Below, one piece after another: positions 18,596-27,472 of a DNA stretch of 64,000 bases; the stretch's first letter is position 1; each line of letters opens with the position of its first letter. The stretch comes from Microvirga alba (GTDB taxonomy: Bacteria; Pseudomonadota; Alphaproteobacteria; Rhizobiales; Beijerinckiaceae). Location: NCBI RefSeq assembly GCF_015694465.1, contig NZ_JADQDO010000002.1:62001-126000 (forward strand), read 5' to 3'. The notes below the pieces were generated by a model, which saw nothing but the letters and a program-made list of their open reading frames with translations, did no database searches and was not told the origin of the DNA. A program made the translations under genes and the position numbers.

Positions 18596-19813
18596 CTATC
18601 GAGCAAGCCCTGCTTGCTGCTGACTTTCACCCGCCGCCTTAAAGCGCGCCAGGGTGAAGGCCGAGAGATCTATGCCGCTTTGTCCTTCAGTCACAATCTG
18701 AGCCACGGCCTCGCCGATAGCCGCAGAATGCTTGAAGCCATGACCAGAGCACGGCGACACGACGAGGACCCGCTCCATGTTTGGATGGCGGTCGATGAGA
18801 AAGCCGGAATCCGGAGTAACGGTATAAATGCAGGTCACAGCCCTGGCGGCTATGGGTTTGAGACCCCGCACACGGCCCGCGAGATGATCTTCATACAGCG
18901 TTCGCGATTCCACAGGGTCTATGCGTCGCTCGATCCGGTCGGGGTCGATCGCCTGCTCATATTGCTCTCCGGCCGTCTTGATGGTGCCGGTTCCGGGCAG
19001 GGCGGGAAAGCCGTAGAAAAAGTCGCTCGCGTCCGGACCATGCGACCAGATGAAGACCGGGCTCTCGGCCCACCTGGTCGCGCTCTCCGCCTCGACCGGG
19101 AACCAATGCATCACCTGACGGGTCGGCGCGAGAAGCCGGTCGAAGGGCGATCCAAGCAATGCCGGCGCCCAGGGGCCGGCGGAAACGATCACCTCCCCGG
19201 CGAGAAAATCGCCCCGGTCGGTTGTGATGCGCACGGCGCCACCGATCGGCTGAATCGACAAAACCTTTGTTTCGCGCTGAAGCGCCGCGCCGAGATCCTT
19301 CGCCCGTGCAAGTTGGGCTGCGACGCAGTTCTCCGGGTTCAGATAGCCGCCACCGGATTCGAAATACCCGAACTCACTCTCCTTCGGGGTAAACTGCGGG
19401 TATCGATGCCGTATCTCAGCTGCCGAGAGGATCTCATGGTCGATGCGGTAGCGCACCGCCGCCTTGCGGGTCTGTGTCAGAAAGCCGGCGCGGGCGGTCC
19501 CCTGGACGGAGCCCCCCTCGGAGCCGACGATCAGACAGCCATTCTGGGTCAACAGGACTTTCCCCGTCTCCCCCTCCAACTCCCGCCATATCTCGTTGGA
19601 GCGCAAGGCCAGCGGGACATAGGCCTCGCCTTCGCCGATGGCCTGGCGGGTGATGCGGGTTTCCCCGTGGGTCGAGCCCTGATCATGGGGCGGCGAAAAG
19701 CGATCGATCCCCACCACCTTCACGCCACGCTTGGCTAATTGGTAGATGGCTGCCGAACCCATGGCGCCGAGTCCGATCACAGCAACGTCATAAGCAGGGG
19801 TAGGGCGTGGCAT
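18596..19813 (-). CDS. N-methyl-L-tryptophan/sarcosine oxidase-type flavoprotein
   Basis: This 405-residue FAD-dependent amine oxidase (DAO family) matches the monomeric sarcosine oxidase/N-methyltryptophan oxidase group. It has the dinucleotide-binding motif VAVIGLGAMGSAAIYQLAKRG at residues 10-30, the FAD-contact stretch DQGSTHGETRITR at about 45-57, and the C-terminal CSGHGFKHSAAIGE (about 359-372) that contains the residue region for substrate and covalent flavin. Such enzymes demethylate N-methyl amino acids, giving formaldehyde and H2O2. It is divergent from the thiamine-uptake operon. Substrate choice within the family is uncertain. Confidence 0.88.
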   Translation of the reverse strand: MPRPTPAYDVAVIGLGAMGSAAIYQLAKRGVKVVGIDRFSPPHDQGSTHGETRITRQAIGEGEAYVPLALRSNEIWRELEGETGKVLLTQNGCLIVGSEGGSVQGTARAGFLTQTRKAAVRYRIDHEILSAAEIRHRYPQFTPKESEFGYFESGGGYLNPENCVAAQLARAKDLGAALQRETKVLSIQPIGGAVRITTDRGDFLAGEVIVSAGPWAPALLGSPFDRLLAPTRQVMHWFPVEAESATRWAESPVFIWSHGPDASDFFYGFPALPGTGTIKTAGEQYEQAIDPDRIERRIDPVESRTLYEDHLAGRVRGLKPIAARAVTCIYTVTPDSGFLIDRHPNMERVLVVSPCSGHGFKHSAAIGEAVAQIVTEGQSGIDLSAFTLARFKAAGESQQQAGLAR

Positions 19814-19943
19814 GTGGCGCTCCGCAAAATGGCTCGCTCATCCCACCAGAAACGCAGCCTGACAGCAATGGGGAGAGGAAGGAAGGAACCCGATCCGCAT
19901 ACCGGAACTTGTTCCGGTTACGGAACTGTTCTAGAAGCAAGAC

Positions 19944-20035
19944 GTCTCACGGGGAGCCTCATACGGGGCTGAGAGGCGGCAGGGCCGCCGACCCGTCGAA
20001 CCTGATCCGGATCATGCCGGCGGAGGGAATGAGCA
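19944..20035 (+). ncRNA. TPP riboswitch (THI element)
   Basis: The conserved thi-box core is present: ACGGGG-AGCC, GGGGCTGAGAGG (19965-19976), then ACCCGTCGAACCTGATCCGG (19991-20010), ATCATGCCGG and GGAGGGAATGAG. CTCA at 19946 can pair with TGAG at 20030 to close P1. It lies 80 bases before thiB and should turn thiBPQ down when thiamine pyrophosphate is abundant, most likely by hiding the ribosome-binding site, because I see no clear terminator between it and thiB. Confidence 0.95.
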
Positions 20036-20114
20036 TGCGACATCGCAGACGAAACTGCGCCCCTTGCGAGTTGTGCCGCCCGACCGGCTTGTCTCACGCA
20101 TGGGAGATTTCCTG

Positions 20115-21119
20115 ATGTTACGCCGATTATCCGTCCTCATCCTGTCGCTGTGGTTCGCAACGGGCCTCGCCCAGGCGCAACCCAAGCCGACGCTGACCGT
20201 CTACACCTACAGCTCCTTTTCCGGAAAGTATGGCCCCGGCAAGGTGATCAAGGAGCGCTTCGAGGCGACCTGCAATTGCGAACTCGTCTGGGTGACTTCG
20301 GAGGACGCGGGCAGCATGGTCGGACGCCTGCGCCTTGAGGGCGACGGGACGAAGGCCGACGCAGTTGTCGGCCTCGACATGAATCTCGCGGCCGAGGCCA
20401 AGGCGCTCGGCCTGTTCGCTCCGCATGGCGCGGCCGCGAAGGATCTCTCGCTCCCGATCCAATGGGCGGACGACACCTTCATTCCGTTCGACTGGGGTTA
20501 TTACGCCTTTGTCTATGACGCCAACAAACTCTCCAATCCGCCGAAGAGCCTGAAGGAGCTCGTTGAAAGTCCCAATGGTCCGAAGGTGGTGCTGCAAGAT
20601 CCCCGCACAAGCGCGCCGGGCCTCGGTCTCCTGCTCTGGATGCGTCAGGTCTACGGCGACAAAGCCGATGAGGCGTGGGCGCAACTGAAGCCGCGCGTCG
20701 TCACCTTCACCAAAGGCTGGTCGGAAGCGTACGGGCTGTTCCTAAAGGGCGAGGCGGACATGGTGCTGTCCTACACGACTTCGCCCGCCTATCACATCGT
20801 GGCGGAGAAGAAGGACAATTACAAAGCAGCCCCCTTCGCTGAAGGCCACTACCTTCACGTTGAACTTGCCGGCATGACACGCACGACGAAGCAGCCTGAA
20901 CTGGCGAAGAAGTTCATGGACTTCATCCTGAGCGACGCCTTTCAGTCGGCGATTCCCGACACCAATTGGATGTACCCGGCAAAGAACCCGCCATCGGGAT
21001 CGCCCACGATCTTCACGGGCATGATCCAGCCCAGCAAGGCGCTGCTCTTCACGCCGGAAGAGGTGCAACAGAATCGCCGCGCCTTCACCGATGGCTGGCT
21101 CAACGCCACCGCGCGCTGA
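20115..21119 (+). CDS. thiB: Thiamine ABC transporter substrate-binding protein
   Basis: This periplasmic protein binds thiamine and its phosphates for import. It has 334 residues with a signal peptide (MLRRLSVLILSLW..., cleavage after AQAQ near residue 18). Family motifs are LTVYTYSSFSGKYGPG and the CNCELVWV pair of cysteines. Downstream, ADAVVGLDMNL and the FDWGYYAFVYD aromatic pocket match ThiB. I chose ATG 20115, with GGGAG upstream. It is the first gene after the TPP riboswitch and lies 9 bases before thiP. Confidence 0.95.
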   Translation: MLRRLSVLILSLWFATGLAQAQPKPTLTVYTYSSFSGKYGPGKVIKERFEATCNCELVWVTSEDAGSMVGRLRLEGDGTKADAVVGLDMNLAAEAKALGLFAPHGAAAKDLSLPIQWADDTFIPFDWGYYAFVYDANKLSNPPKSLKELVESPNGPKVVLQDPRTSAPGLGLLLWMRQVYGDKADEAWAQLKPRVVTFTKGWSEAYGLFLKGEADMVLSYTTSPAYHIVAEKKDNYKAAPFAEGHYLHVELAGMTRTTKQPELAKKFMDFILSDAFQSAIPDTNWMYPAKNPPSGSPTIFTGMIQPSKALLFTPEEVQQNRRAFTDGWLNATAR

Positions 21120-21128
21120 GGTTTCGGA

Positions 21129-22703
21129 GTGCGATACAAGCCGCCTCATCCCGGGACTCTCGTTGCGCTCGCGATCGTGGCGCTCGTGGCCGGCGGCTTC
21201 CTGGCCCTCATTCTCTTCGATGGAGGAAAGGCGACACTTTTCTCCATCGGCCCCTACCTGACGCGCATTCTCGCCTTTTCCGTCATTCAAGCCGGACTTT
21301 CGACGATACTCTCGCTGATACTCGGCGTCGGCCTTGCGCTTGCGCTGGCACGACGCCGTTTTCCCGGACGCGACATCGTCCTCGCAGCCTTGAGCACCAC
21401 CATGGTGATGCCGACGATCGTCGCGGTCTTTGCGGTGTTTGCGGTTTATGGGCGAAATGGCTGGCTCAACACATCGCTGAATCTCATCGGGTGGGGCCAT
21501 GGCTTCAGCATCTTCGGTTATCCGGGGATTCTCATTGCGCATGTCTTTCTCAACGCACCCTTCGTGGCGCGGATCGCCCTCGACGCCTTGAACGTCGTGC
21601 CCACCGAGCAATGGCGACTCGCCACTGTGCTCGGCTTCTCTCCCGGACAGATCTTCCGCCATCTCGACTGGCCGGTCTTGCGCGCAGAACTTCCCGGTGT
21701 GGCGGGTCTCGTCTTTCTTCTCTGCTTCAAGAGCTTCGCCATTGTGCTGGCGCTCGGCGGCGGTCCGGGCCGCGCCACCCTTGAGGTAGCGATCTTCGAG
21801 GCCCTCAAGATCGATCTCGATTTCGGTCGCGCTGCTTGGCTCGCGCTCATCCAGGTTGCGATTTGCTTGGCCATCACGGCCATCTTGAACCTGGCGTTCA
21901 CTCGCCCTCCCACCGGCCAGACGCTCCGCGCGCAGGTCCCCCGCCCCGACGTTTCAAACCGCAGCCTGAAAATCATCGACGCAGCCATCCTGACGATTGG
22001 CACGCTCTTCATCGCGCCGCTCGCGCTCAGCGTTCTGAGCGGACTGAAGAACATGGAGAGCGTGGTTGATGCTGATTTGTTTCAAGCGGCGTCAACAAGC
22101 CTTGTAATCGCAGCAGCTGCAGCCATTCTCGCGTGCCTGCTGGCACTGGCGCTCGGATCGGCCTCACGGCGCGCACGCCTCCCGCTCCGCTCTCCGCGTG
22201 TTGCGGCCCTATACGATTTTCTCCCCAACACCCTGCTCGCGGTTCCACCTTTCGCGTTGACGGCGGGTCTCTTTCTCATGGTTCGCCGGTTGGTCGAACC
22301 CGCGACCGCCGGACTATTCCTCTTGCCGCTCATCAACGGCCTCGCCGCCCTCCCCTTCGCCTACCGCTACATCGCCCCGCGGCTGATGACGGCGGAAGAG
22401 CGATACGGCCGCCTCGCTGCGTCCCTCGGCGTCACCGGGATGGCGAAGCTAAAGATCGTGGACTGGCCGCTGATCAAGCGCCCGTTGGGCGCAGGCTTTG
22501 CGCTTGCCATGGCTCTGTCGTTCGGTGATTTCGGGGTTATCGCGCTCTTTGGCGGCCCCGACCTGCGCACGCTGCCTTATCTGCTGTATGAGCGCCTTGG
22601 CTCCTACCGGCTGGATGAAGCCTCGGCCATCGGCCTTTTCATTGTCCTCGTCGCCTTCCTCCTCGCTCATGTTTCAGGCCGGTTATCCCATGCTGGTGAT
22701 TGA
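21129..22703 (+). CDS. thiP: Thiamine ABC transporter permease
   Basis: This 524-residue inner-membrane permease consists of two fused halves, as usual for ThiP, with about 12 hydrophobic segments. The two EAA-type cytoplasmic loops that contact the ATPase are around residues 160-180 (TEQWRLATVLGFSPGQIF) and 420-440 (ERYGRLAASLGVTGMAKL). The start is GTG 21129. The end overlaps thiQ by 14 bases, which implies translational coupling. It is under the TPP riboswitch at 19944. Confidence 0.94.
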   Translation: MRYKPPHPGTLVALAIVALVAGGFLALILFDGGKATLFSIGPYLTRILAFSVIQAGLSTILSLILGVGLALALARRRFPGRDIVLAALSTTMVMPTIVAVFAVFAVYGRNGWLNTSLNLIGWGHGFSIFGYPGILIAHVFLNAPFVARIALDALNVVPTEQWRLATVLGFSPGQIFRHLDWPVLRAELPGVAGLVFLLCFKSFAIVLALGGGPGRATLEVAIFEALKIDLDFGRAAWLALIQVAICLAITAILNLAFTRPPTGQTLRAQVPRPDVSNRSLKIIDAAILTIGTLFIAPLALSVLSGLKNMESVVDADLFQAASTSLVIAAAAAILACLLALALGSASRRARLPLRSPRVAALYDFLPNTLLAVPPFALTAGLFLMVRRLVEPATAGLFLLPLINGLAALPFAYRYIAPRLMTAEERYGRLAASLGVTGMAKLKIVDWPLIKRPLGAGFALAMALSFGDFGVIALFGGPDLRTLPYLLYERLGSYRLDEASAIGLFIVLVAFLLAHVSGRLSHAGD

Positions 22704-23391
22704 GAACTGCCGTTTGGCCTGGCCTGATTTCAAGGCCGAGTATTCCCTGTCCGTCGCGGCGGGCACCCTTTGCGCCGTGGTCGGCCCGTCCGGTGGAGGC
22801 AAAACCACCCTGCTGCACATGATCGCGGGCTTCGAGACGCCGGACAGCGGTTGCCTGACCTTCGCCGGCCAAGATCTCCTGCGTCTCGAACCGTCCGAAC
22901 GCCCGGTTGCGATTGTCTTTCAGGATCACAACCTTTTTCCGCACCTGACCGCGGCGCAGAACGTCGCGCTCGGCTTGCGGCCTTCCTTACGTCTGTCCAA
23001 AGGGGAGGACGTGCTTGTTGCCGAAATGTTGAACGCCGTAGGGCTGGAGGGCCTGGAACGGCGCAAGCCTGGCGAAATGTCCGGCGGCCAACGTCAGCGT
23101 GTCGCTCTGGCGCGCGCCCTCATTTCGGGCCGCCCTCTCATTCTTCTTGATGAGCCATTCAGCGGCCTCGATCCAGGCCTTCGCCGCAGTATGATTCAAC
23201 TTGTCGACGCGCTGCGGCACAAACGGCCTGTAACCATCGTCATGACGATCCACACGCCGGAGGATGTCGCCGACCTGGCGGACCAGATGGCCTATGTCGC
23301 GAACGGCCAGGTCGTCGCCTCGGGCCCACCCGCCGACATCCTGACCGGCCCCCTCGCCGCCCAGATCGCTGCATCGGCTTCCGAACCGTGA
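22690..23391 (+). CDS. thiQ: Thiamine ABC transporter ATP-binding protein
   Basis: The 233-residue ATPase powers ThiBP. Walker A is GPSGGGKTT (about 33-41), the Q-loop region is IVFQDHNLFPHL, the signature motif is MSGGQRQRVALARAL, and Walker B is LILLDEPFSGLD. I use ATG 22690. Longer frames to 22498 are thiP sequence in another frame. It is the last gene of the operon, followed by 191 bases in which I see no clear terminator hairpin. Confidence 0.94.
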   Translation: MLVIENCRLAWPDFKAEYSLSVAAGTLCAVVGPSGGGKTTLLHMIAGFETPDSGCLTFAGQDLLRLEPSERPVAIVFQDHNLFPHLTAAQNVALGLRPSLRLSKGEDVLVAEMLNAVGLEGLERRKPGEMSGGQRQRVALARALISGRPLILLDEPFSGLDPGLRRSMIQLVDALRHKRPVTIVMTIHTPEDVADLADQMAYVANGQVVASGPPADILTGPLAAQIAASASEP

Positions 23392-23582
23392 TCGGAGACG
23401 GATCCGCTGTTTTTCCCAAATCCGGCGGCCTGAAGATCGCCAGTCGTCGTAAATGCGACCTCGAGAGTAGTATTCATTTATAATTGTTGGGCTTGGCGGC
23501 TTTCTCCAGTAAGGTCCCCTCCGCCTTGGCCTAAAGCCGCCGTTAACGAGACATTGAAACACTGTATGACAGCATCCGGGCG

Positions 23583-25874
23583 ATGTCCTCTCAATCTCTC
23601 CCCCCCTTCGGCGGCGAATTTCTAACGCCCGAACGCGAAGCTGCGTTTCAAGCAGAGCGGTTGCCGGAAACGCTTCGGCATGTCCGCCTGCTATTCCTGC
23701 TCTCGGCGGCTCTGAACTCTCTGTTCTTCATCAGCGACTGGCGGTTTTATGGCGGGCCTCACTTCTACGCGGCGATCCCCGCCCGCATCGTCGTTGTCCT
23801 GATCGCCCTCGCCTGTTTCTGGACGGTTCGCAGCGCTACCAGCTTCCGTCAGGCGGAGAAATCCATGATCGCCTGGGAGTGGATCAACGCAAGCGCAGTG
23901 GCCGTGCTTGTCAGCTCTCACAGCGACCTCGCTCTTTTCGTCGTACTGATGTTGCCGTCGATCTACTATCTCGCCGTGCCGACGAGCTTTCGATGGTCCG
24001 TGATCTCGGGCATCGGCTGCAGCGTGCTGATGCTCCTCGGCTATATGTTTCCCGAGGAGAAGAGCGCGACGACGACTGGGCTTCTTCTGGCCATGGCCAT
24101 GTTGAATTTTGCCCTGTTCCTCGTTGTGGCGCGGTCGAACCGGCTTCAGCGGATGGAATGGGCAGCGACTCGGGCCGAGCGGCGCGCCAATACGGAACTC
24201 GTCGAGAGCAGAACCATGTTCGAGACGATGTTCAAGACAGTGCCCATTCCAATGCTCGTTGTACGAGTGGATGGCAGCATCCTCGCCAGCAACGACGCCG
24301 CAATCCGTTATATGGGCGCGACCGCGGAAACCCTGGGCATCCAGACGATCGATGAGCTTTATGTCAATCCGAACGACCGCGAGGTGTTCGTCGCGGCCAT
24401 CCTCAAGGATGGATATGTGAACGGCTTCGAAACGCAGGTACGGCTGGCGGATGGGACAATCCACACAGTCCTGCTCGCTGGCACGTCGATTGAAATTGGT
24501 GGCGTCCGGCACATCATGTCCGGCGTTGTCGACATTACCGAGCGCAAAGCGGCCGAGGAGCGGGTATGGCGCGCGGCGAGCCACGATCCCCTCACCGGCC
24601 TGCCCAATCGCGCCTTCTTTCAAAGCCGCCTGGAGCAGACCCTTGCTCAAGCGGAGCGCAGCGGTAACCGCGTCACCCTGCTGCTGATCGACATAGATAA
24701 TCTCAAGACCACGAACGATACGCTCGGCCATGATGCGGGCGATCTTCTCATCAAGAAGACCGCCACACGCCTGAATCGCATGATGCGGGAATGCGATACC
24801 GTAGCGCGGCTTGGAGGTGACGAATTCGCCATCGTCGTCGTCGAGCCGTTTCCGCTTGAGAACGTGCTGACTCTCGCGGAGCAACTGCTTGCCGATCTGA
24901 GGCGGCCTTTCACTTACCGGGATGGGGTGTTAGCGAGCCAAGCCAGCGTCGGCATCGCCAGCTATCCCGAGCATGATCGAACTCCATCCGAGCTCATGCG
25001 GGACGCCGACCTCGCCCTTTCCGCCGCGAAGGCGATGGGCCGCAATCGTGCCGTCGTCTACTCGACAGACATGAGGGATCAGCTCGAGCAGAGAGCGACG
25101 GTCGCTCGCGACATTCAGGAAGCGCTGCGGCAAGGGCAGATCGTCCCCTTCTACCAACCGAAGATCGATCTCCGCACGGGTAAGGTCGTTGGCTTCGAGG
25201 CCCTCGCACGTTGGCACCATCTCGATCAAGGCCTGCTGACGCCCGCATCCTTCCAAACCGCCTTCGAGGAACCCGAGCTATCGATCGCGGTCGGCGAACA
25301 CATCCTCAAGCAGGTAGCCGCCGACATCAGAGGCTGGCTCGATCAGGGGATCGATTGCGGCCGCGTGGCGGTGAATCTCTCGCCGGCCCAGTTCAACTGG
25401 ATCGGCCTTGCCAAGCGGTTCCTCGAAATCATCCATGCCGCTGGCGTACCGACCGAGCGGCTGTCGGTGGAAATTACGGAGACCGTGTTCCTCGGCCGAA
25501 CCGCCTCCCACGTGATCGCCGCGTTGAAGGAATTCCACGACAATGGCATCCGCATTGCTCTCGATGATTTCGGGACAGGCTATGCGTCGCTCACCCATCT
25601 CAAGCAGTTTCCTATCGACGACATCAAGATCGACCAGAGCTTCGTCAAGGACCTCGAAACCGATTCCGACAGCGCGGCCATCGTCATGGCCGTCATCGAG
25701 CTCGGGACGAGCCTTGGCATGGAGGTGATCGCCGAAGGCGTGGAACGGATAGGGCAAACGAATCTGTTGCGTGAGAAGGGTTGCTCGCAAGCTCAAGGCA
25801 ATCTCTATTCCCCGCCGATGTCTGCCTGTCAGGTCGCACAGTTTCTCCGTGGCCACGAGGCGCAATGCGCGTGA
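23583..25874 (+). CDS. Membrane GGDEF-EAL protein (c-di-GMP turnover)
   Basis: This is a 763-residue protein. About five or six membrane segments lie in residues 35-195 (MHYT/7TM-like, no named family recognised). A PAS domain (about 205-325) ends with VVDITERKAAEERV, then come GGDEF (about 330-495) and EAL (about 510-755). The GGDEF motif is intact at 411-415 and the EAL motif is intact at 539-541. EITE and DDFGTGYAS of the phosphodiesterase site are also present. It could therefore both make and degrade cyclic di-GMP, and net activity cannot be predicted. It is monocistronic. Confidence 0.93.
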   Translation: MSSQSLPPFGGEFLTPEREAAFQAERLPETLRHVRLLFLLSAALNSLFFISDWRFYGGPHFYAAIPARIVVVLIALACFWTVRSATSFRQAEKSMIAWEWINASAVAVLVSSHSDLALFVVLMLPSIYYLAVPTSFRWSVISGIGCSVLMLLGYMFPEEKSATTTGLLLAMAMLNFALFLVVARSNRLQRMEWAATRAERRANTELVESRTMFETMFKTVPIPMLVVRVDGSILASNDAAIRYMGATAETLGIQTIDELYVNPNDREVFVAAILKDGYVNGFETQVRLADGTIHTVLLAGTSIEIGGVRHIMSGVVDITERKAAEERVWRAASHDPLTGLPNRAFFQSRLEQTLAQAERSGNRVTLLLIDIDNLKTTNDTLGHDAGDLLIKKTATRLNRMMRECDTVARLGGDEFAIVVVEPFPLENVLTLAEQLLADLRRPFTYRDGVLASQASVGIASYPEHDRTPSELMRDADLALSAAKAMGRNRAVVYSTDMRDQLEQRATVARDIQEALRQGQIVPFYQPKIDLRTGKVVGFEALARWHHLDQGLLTPASFQTAFEEPELSIAVGEHILKQVAADIRGWLDQGIDCGRVAVNLSPAQFNWIGLAKRFLEIIHAAGVPTERLSVEITETVFLGRTASHVIAALKEFHDNGIRIALDDFGTGYASLTHLKQFPIDDIKIDQSFVKDLETDSDSAAIVMAVIELGTSLGMEVIAEGVERIGQTNLLREKGCSQAQGNLYSPPMSACQVAQFLRGHEAQCA

Positions 25875-25883
25875 AGCGAATGA

Positions 25884-25906
25884 TATAACGCTTAAAACGC
25901 GTTATA
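25884..25906. promoter_or_regulatory. 8-bp inverted repeat with 7-base spacer
   Basis: TATAACGC (25884-25891) and GCGTTATA (25899-25906) are perfect inverted arms around TTAAAAC. It starts 10 bases after the GGDEF-EAL stop and is 113 bases before the DUF2218 start. It could be an operator for the DUF2218 gene or a weak terminator hairpin. The stem is AT-rich at its base and is not followed by a T tract, which favours an operator. No regulator is identified. Confidence 0.45.
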
Positions 25907-26018
25907 ATTCAAACCTTTAGCGATTTTTGAGTTGAACGCCTCATCATCTGTAAGGCATGCTCTGAGCTTGAGAATCGCCGGTGACGCTCGCTTGCGAATG
26001 CTTTCGGAAAGAAGGGCC

Positions 26019-26312
26019 ATGGCACCGCTGAGAGCGGAGGCGAACGTGGATACGATCGTGCCTGATCGCTACCTCGTTCAGCTCTGCAAACACTTCGCTC
26101 CGAACACCCCGGCAGCCTATTCAGAGGCTGAGGGCCGAGCCGAGTTCGAATTCGGGCATTGCACTTTGCAAGCGATTGGAAAGGGTCTCATGCTCGTGGT
26201 GGAGGCCGAGGACGAGTCCTCGCTCGCCCAGGTCCAGCGCCTTGTCAGCACCTACCTGGAGAAATCCATGTGGCGAGAGCGGCCGACCATCACCTGGATA
26301 AGACGGGGCTGA
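26019..26312 (+). CDS. DUF2218 domain protein
   Basis: The product is 97 residues. It matches DUF2218: RYLVQLCKHFAPNTPAAYSEAEG, then the FEFGHCTLQA strand pair, the hydrophobic LMLVVEAED core and a C-terminal LVSTYLEKSMWRERPTITW. DUF2218 genes are often found near siderophore and iron genes, and their function is not established. I chose ATG 26019 because GAAGG lies 4 bases upstream. In-frame starts at 25932 (TTG) and 25998 lack a ribosome-binding site. It is convergent with the ABC ATPase, 39 bases away. Confidence 0.88.
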   Translation: MAPLRAEANVDTIVPDRYLVQLCKHFAPNTPAAYSEAEGRAEFEFGHCTLQAIGKGLMLVVEAEDESSLAQVQRLVSTYLEKSMWRERPTITWIRRG

Positions 26313-26351
26313 GCAGAAGCGGAACGGCTGGCCTCCGGACCGGCGGCGTGC

Positions 26352-27449
26352 CTAGGGCATCCGCGTGGATGCCTGCATCGACTGCCCTTGCGCATCGAAT
26401 ATGTGCACGGACCGGCTTGGAACATGGGCGATATAGCCGCTGCCCGGAGCAGCATCCGCGTCCCCCGGCGACCGGACGATCACATCCTCCCCGCCTGCAA
26501 GCTTCATGTAGACGTAACTCGCCTCACCCAAACGTTCGATGGCGTCGATGCGGCCTTCCAGCGGAATAGTCTGCGGACCGTCCTGCGCCATGTGTTCCGG
26601 TCGAATGCCTACGGTGACTTCGTCGCCGGCTTTCACACGTCCGGGCGCAACCTCAAGAACCGCCTCCGCGCCCGCAAAGCCGATCGTTGCGCTGTGTCCC
26701 GCTACCGAGCGGACCTGCCCTTTGATGAAATTCATGCGCGGAGAACCGATGAAACCGGCAACGAACAGATTGCGGGGATTGCGATAGAGGTCCAGGGGGG
26801 CTCCCACCTGCTCAATCCGGCCATGATTCATGACCACGATCTTGGAGGCGAGCGTCATGGCCTCGACTTGATCGTGAGTCACATAGATCATGGTTGCCCC
26901 CAACTCCCGATGGAGCTTGGCGATCTCGAGCCGCGTGTTGACGCGCAAGGCCGCGTCGAGGTTCGAGAGCGGCTCGTCGAACAGAAAGACGGAAGGTTCG
27001 CGCACGATGGCCCGGCCGATGGCGACGCGCTGACGTTGGCCGCCCGACAATTCGCGCGGCTTGCGGTCGAGAAGCGCGGAAAGTTTCAAAATATCCGCCG
27101 CCCGACGCACCCGCCGGTCGACCTCCGACTTGTCGGTCTTCGCAAATTTGAGGCCGAAGGCCATGTTCTTGTAGACCGACATATGCGGGTAGAGCGCATA
27201 GGACTGAAACACCATCGCGATCTTGCGCTCGGCGGGTGGCATCTCGTTGACGCGCTTTCCGCCAATCCGCAATTCGCCCGCGCTGACATTCTCGAGGCCC
27301 GCAATGGTGCGCAAAAGCGTGGACTTGCCGCAACCCGAGGGACCGACGAAGACGACGAATTCCCCATCGTCGATGGAGAGATTGATGTCCCGCAATATCT
27401 CGGCCGAGCCGTAGGACTTTGCGATGCCGTGGAGGGAAACGTCAGCCAT
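26352..27449 (-). CDS. Sugar ABC transporter ATP-binding protein (UgpC/MsmK type)
   Basis: This 365-residue ATPase has Walker A GPSGCGKST (about 37-45), signature LSGGQRQRVAIGRAI, Walker B FLFDEPLSNLD, and a C-terminal regulatory MOBP/TOBE-like domain (about 240-350), as in carbohydrate importers. I use ATG 27449. The longer frame from 27782 reads through the neighbouring permease in another frame. It is last in a binding protein-permease-permease-ATPase operon (gap 23 bases). It faces the amino-sugar genes, so the cargo is probably GlcNAc or a chitin/murein-derived sugar. Confidence 0.94.
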   Translation of the reverse strand: MADVSLHGIAKSYGSAEILRDINLSIDDGEFVVFVGPSGCGKSTLLRTIAGLENVSAGELRIGGKRVNEMPPAERKIAMVFQSYALYPHMSVYKNMAFGLKFAKTDKSEVDRRVRRAADILKLSALLDRKPRELSGGQRQRVAIGRAIVREPSVFLFDEPLSNLDAALRVNTRLEIAKLHRELGATMIYVTHDQVEAMTLASKIVVMNHGRIEQVGAPLDLYRNPRNLFVAGFIGSPRMNFIKGQVRSVAGHSATIGFAGAEAVLEVAPGRVKAGDEVTVGIRPEHMAQDGPQTIPLEGRIDAIERLGEASYVYMKLAGGEDVIVRSPGDADAAPGSGYIAHVPSRSVHIFDAQGQSMQASTRMP

Positions 27450-27472
27450 CGGGTTCAAATCCGTGAAGGGTG

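Noticed and set aside
20127-21662. Minus-strand open frames opposite thiB and thiP
   Set aside because: They are shadows of the thiamine operon, which has a riboswitch and complete family motifs.
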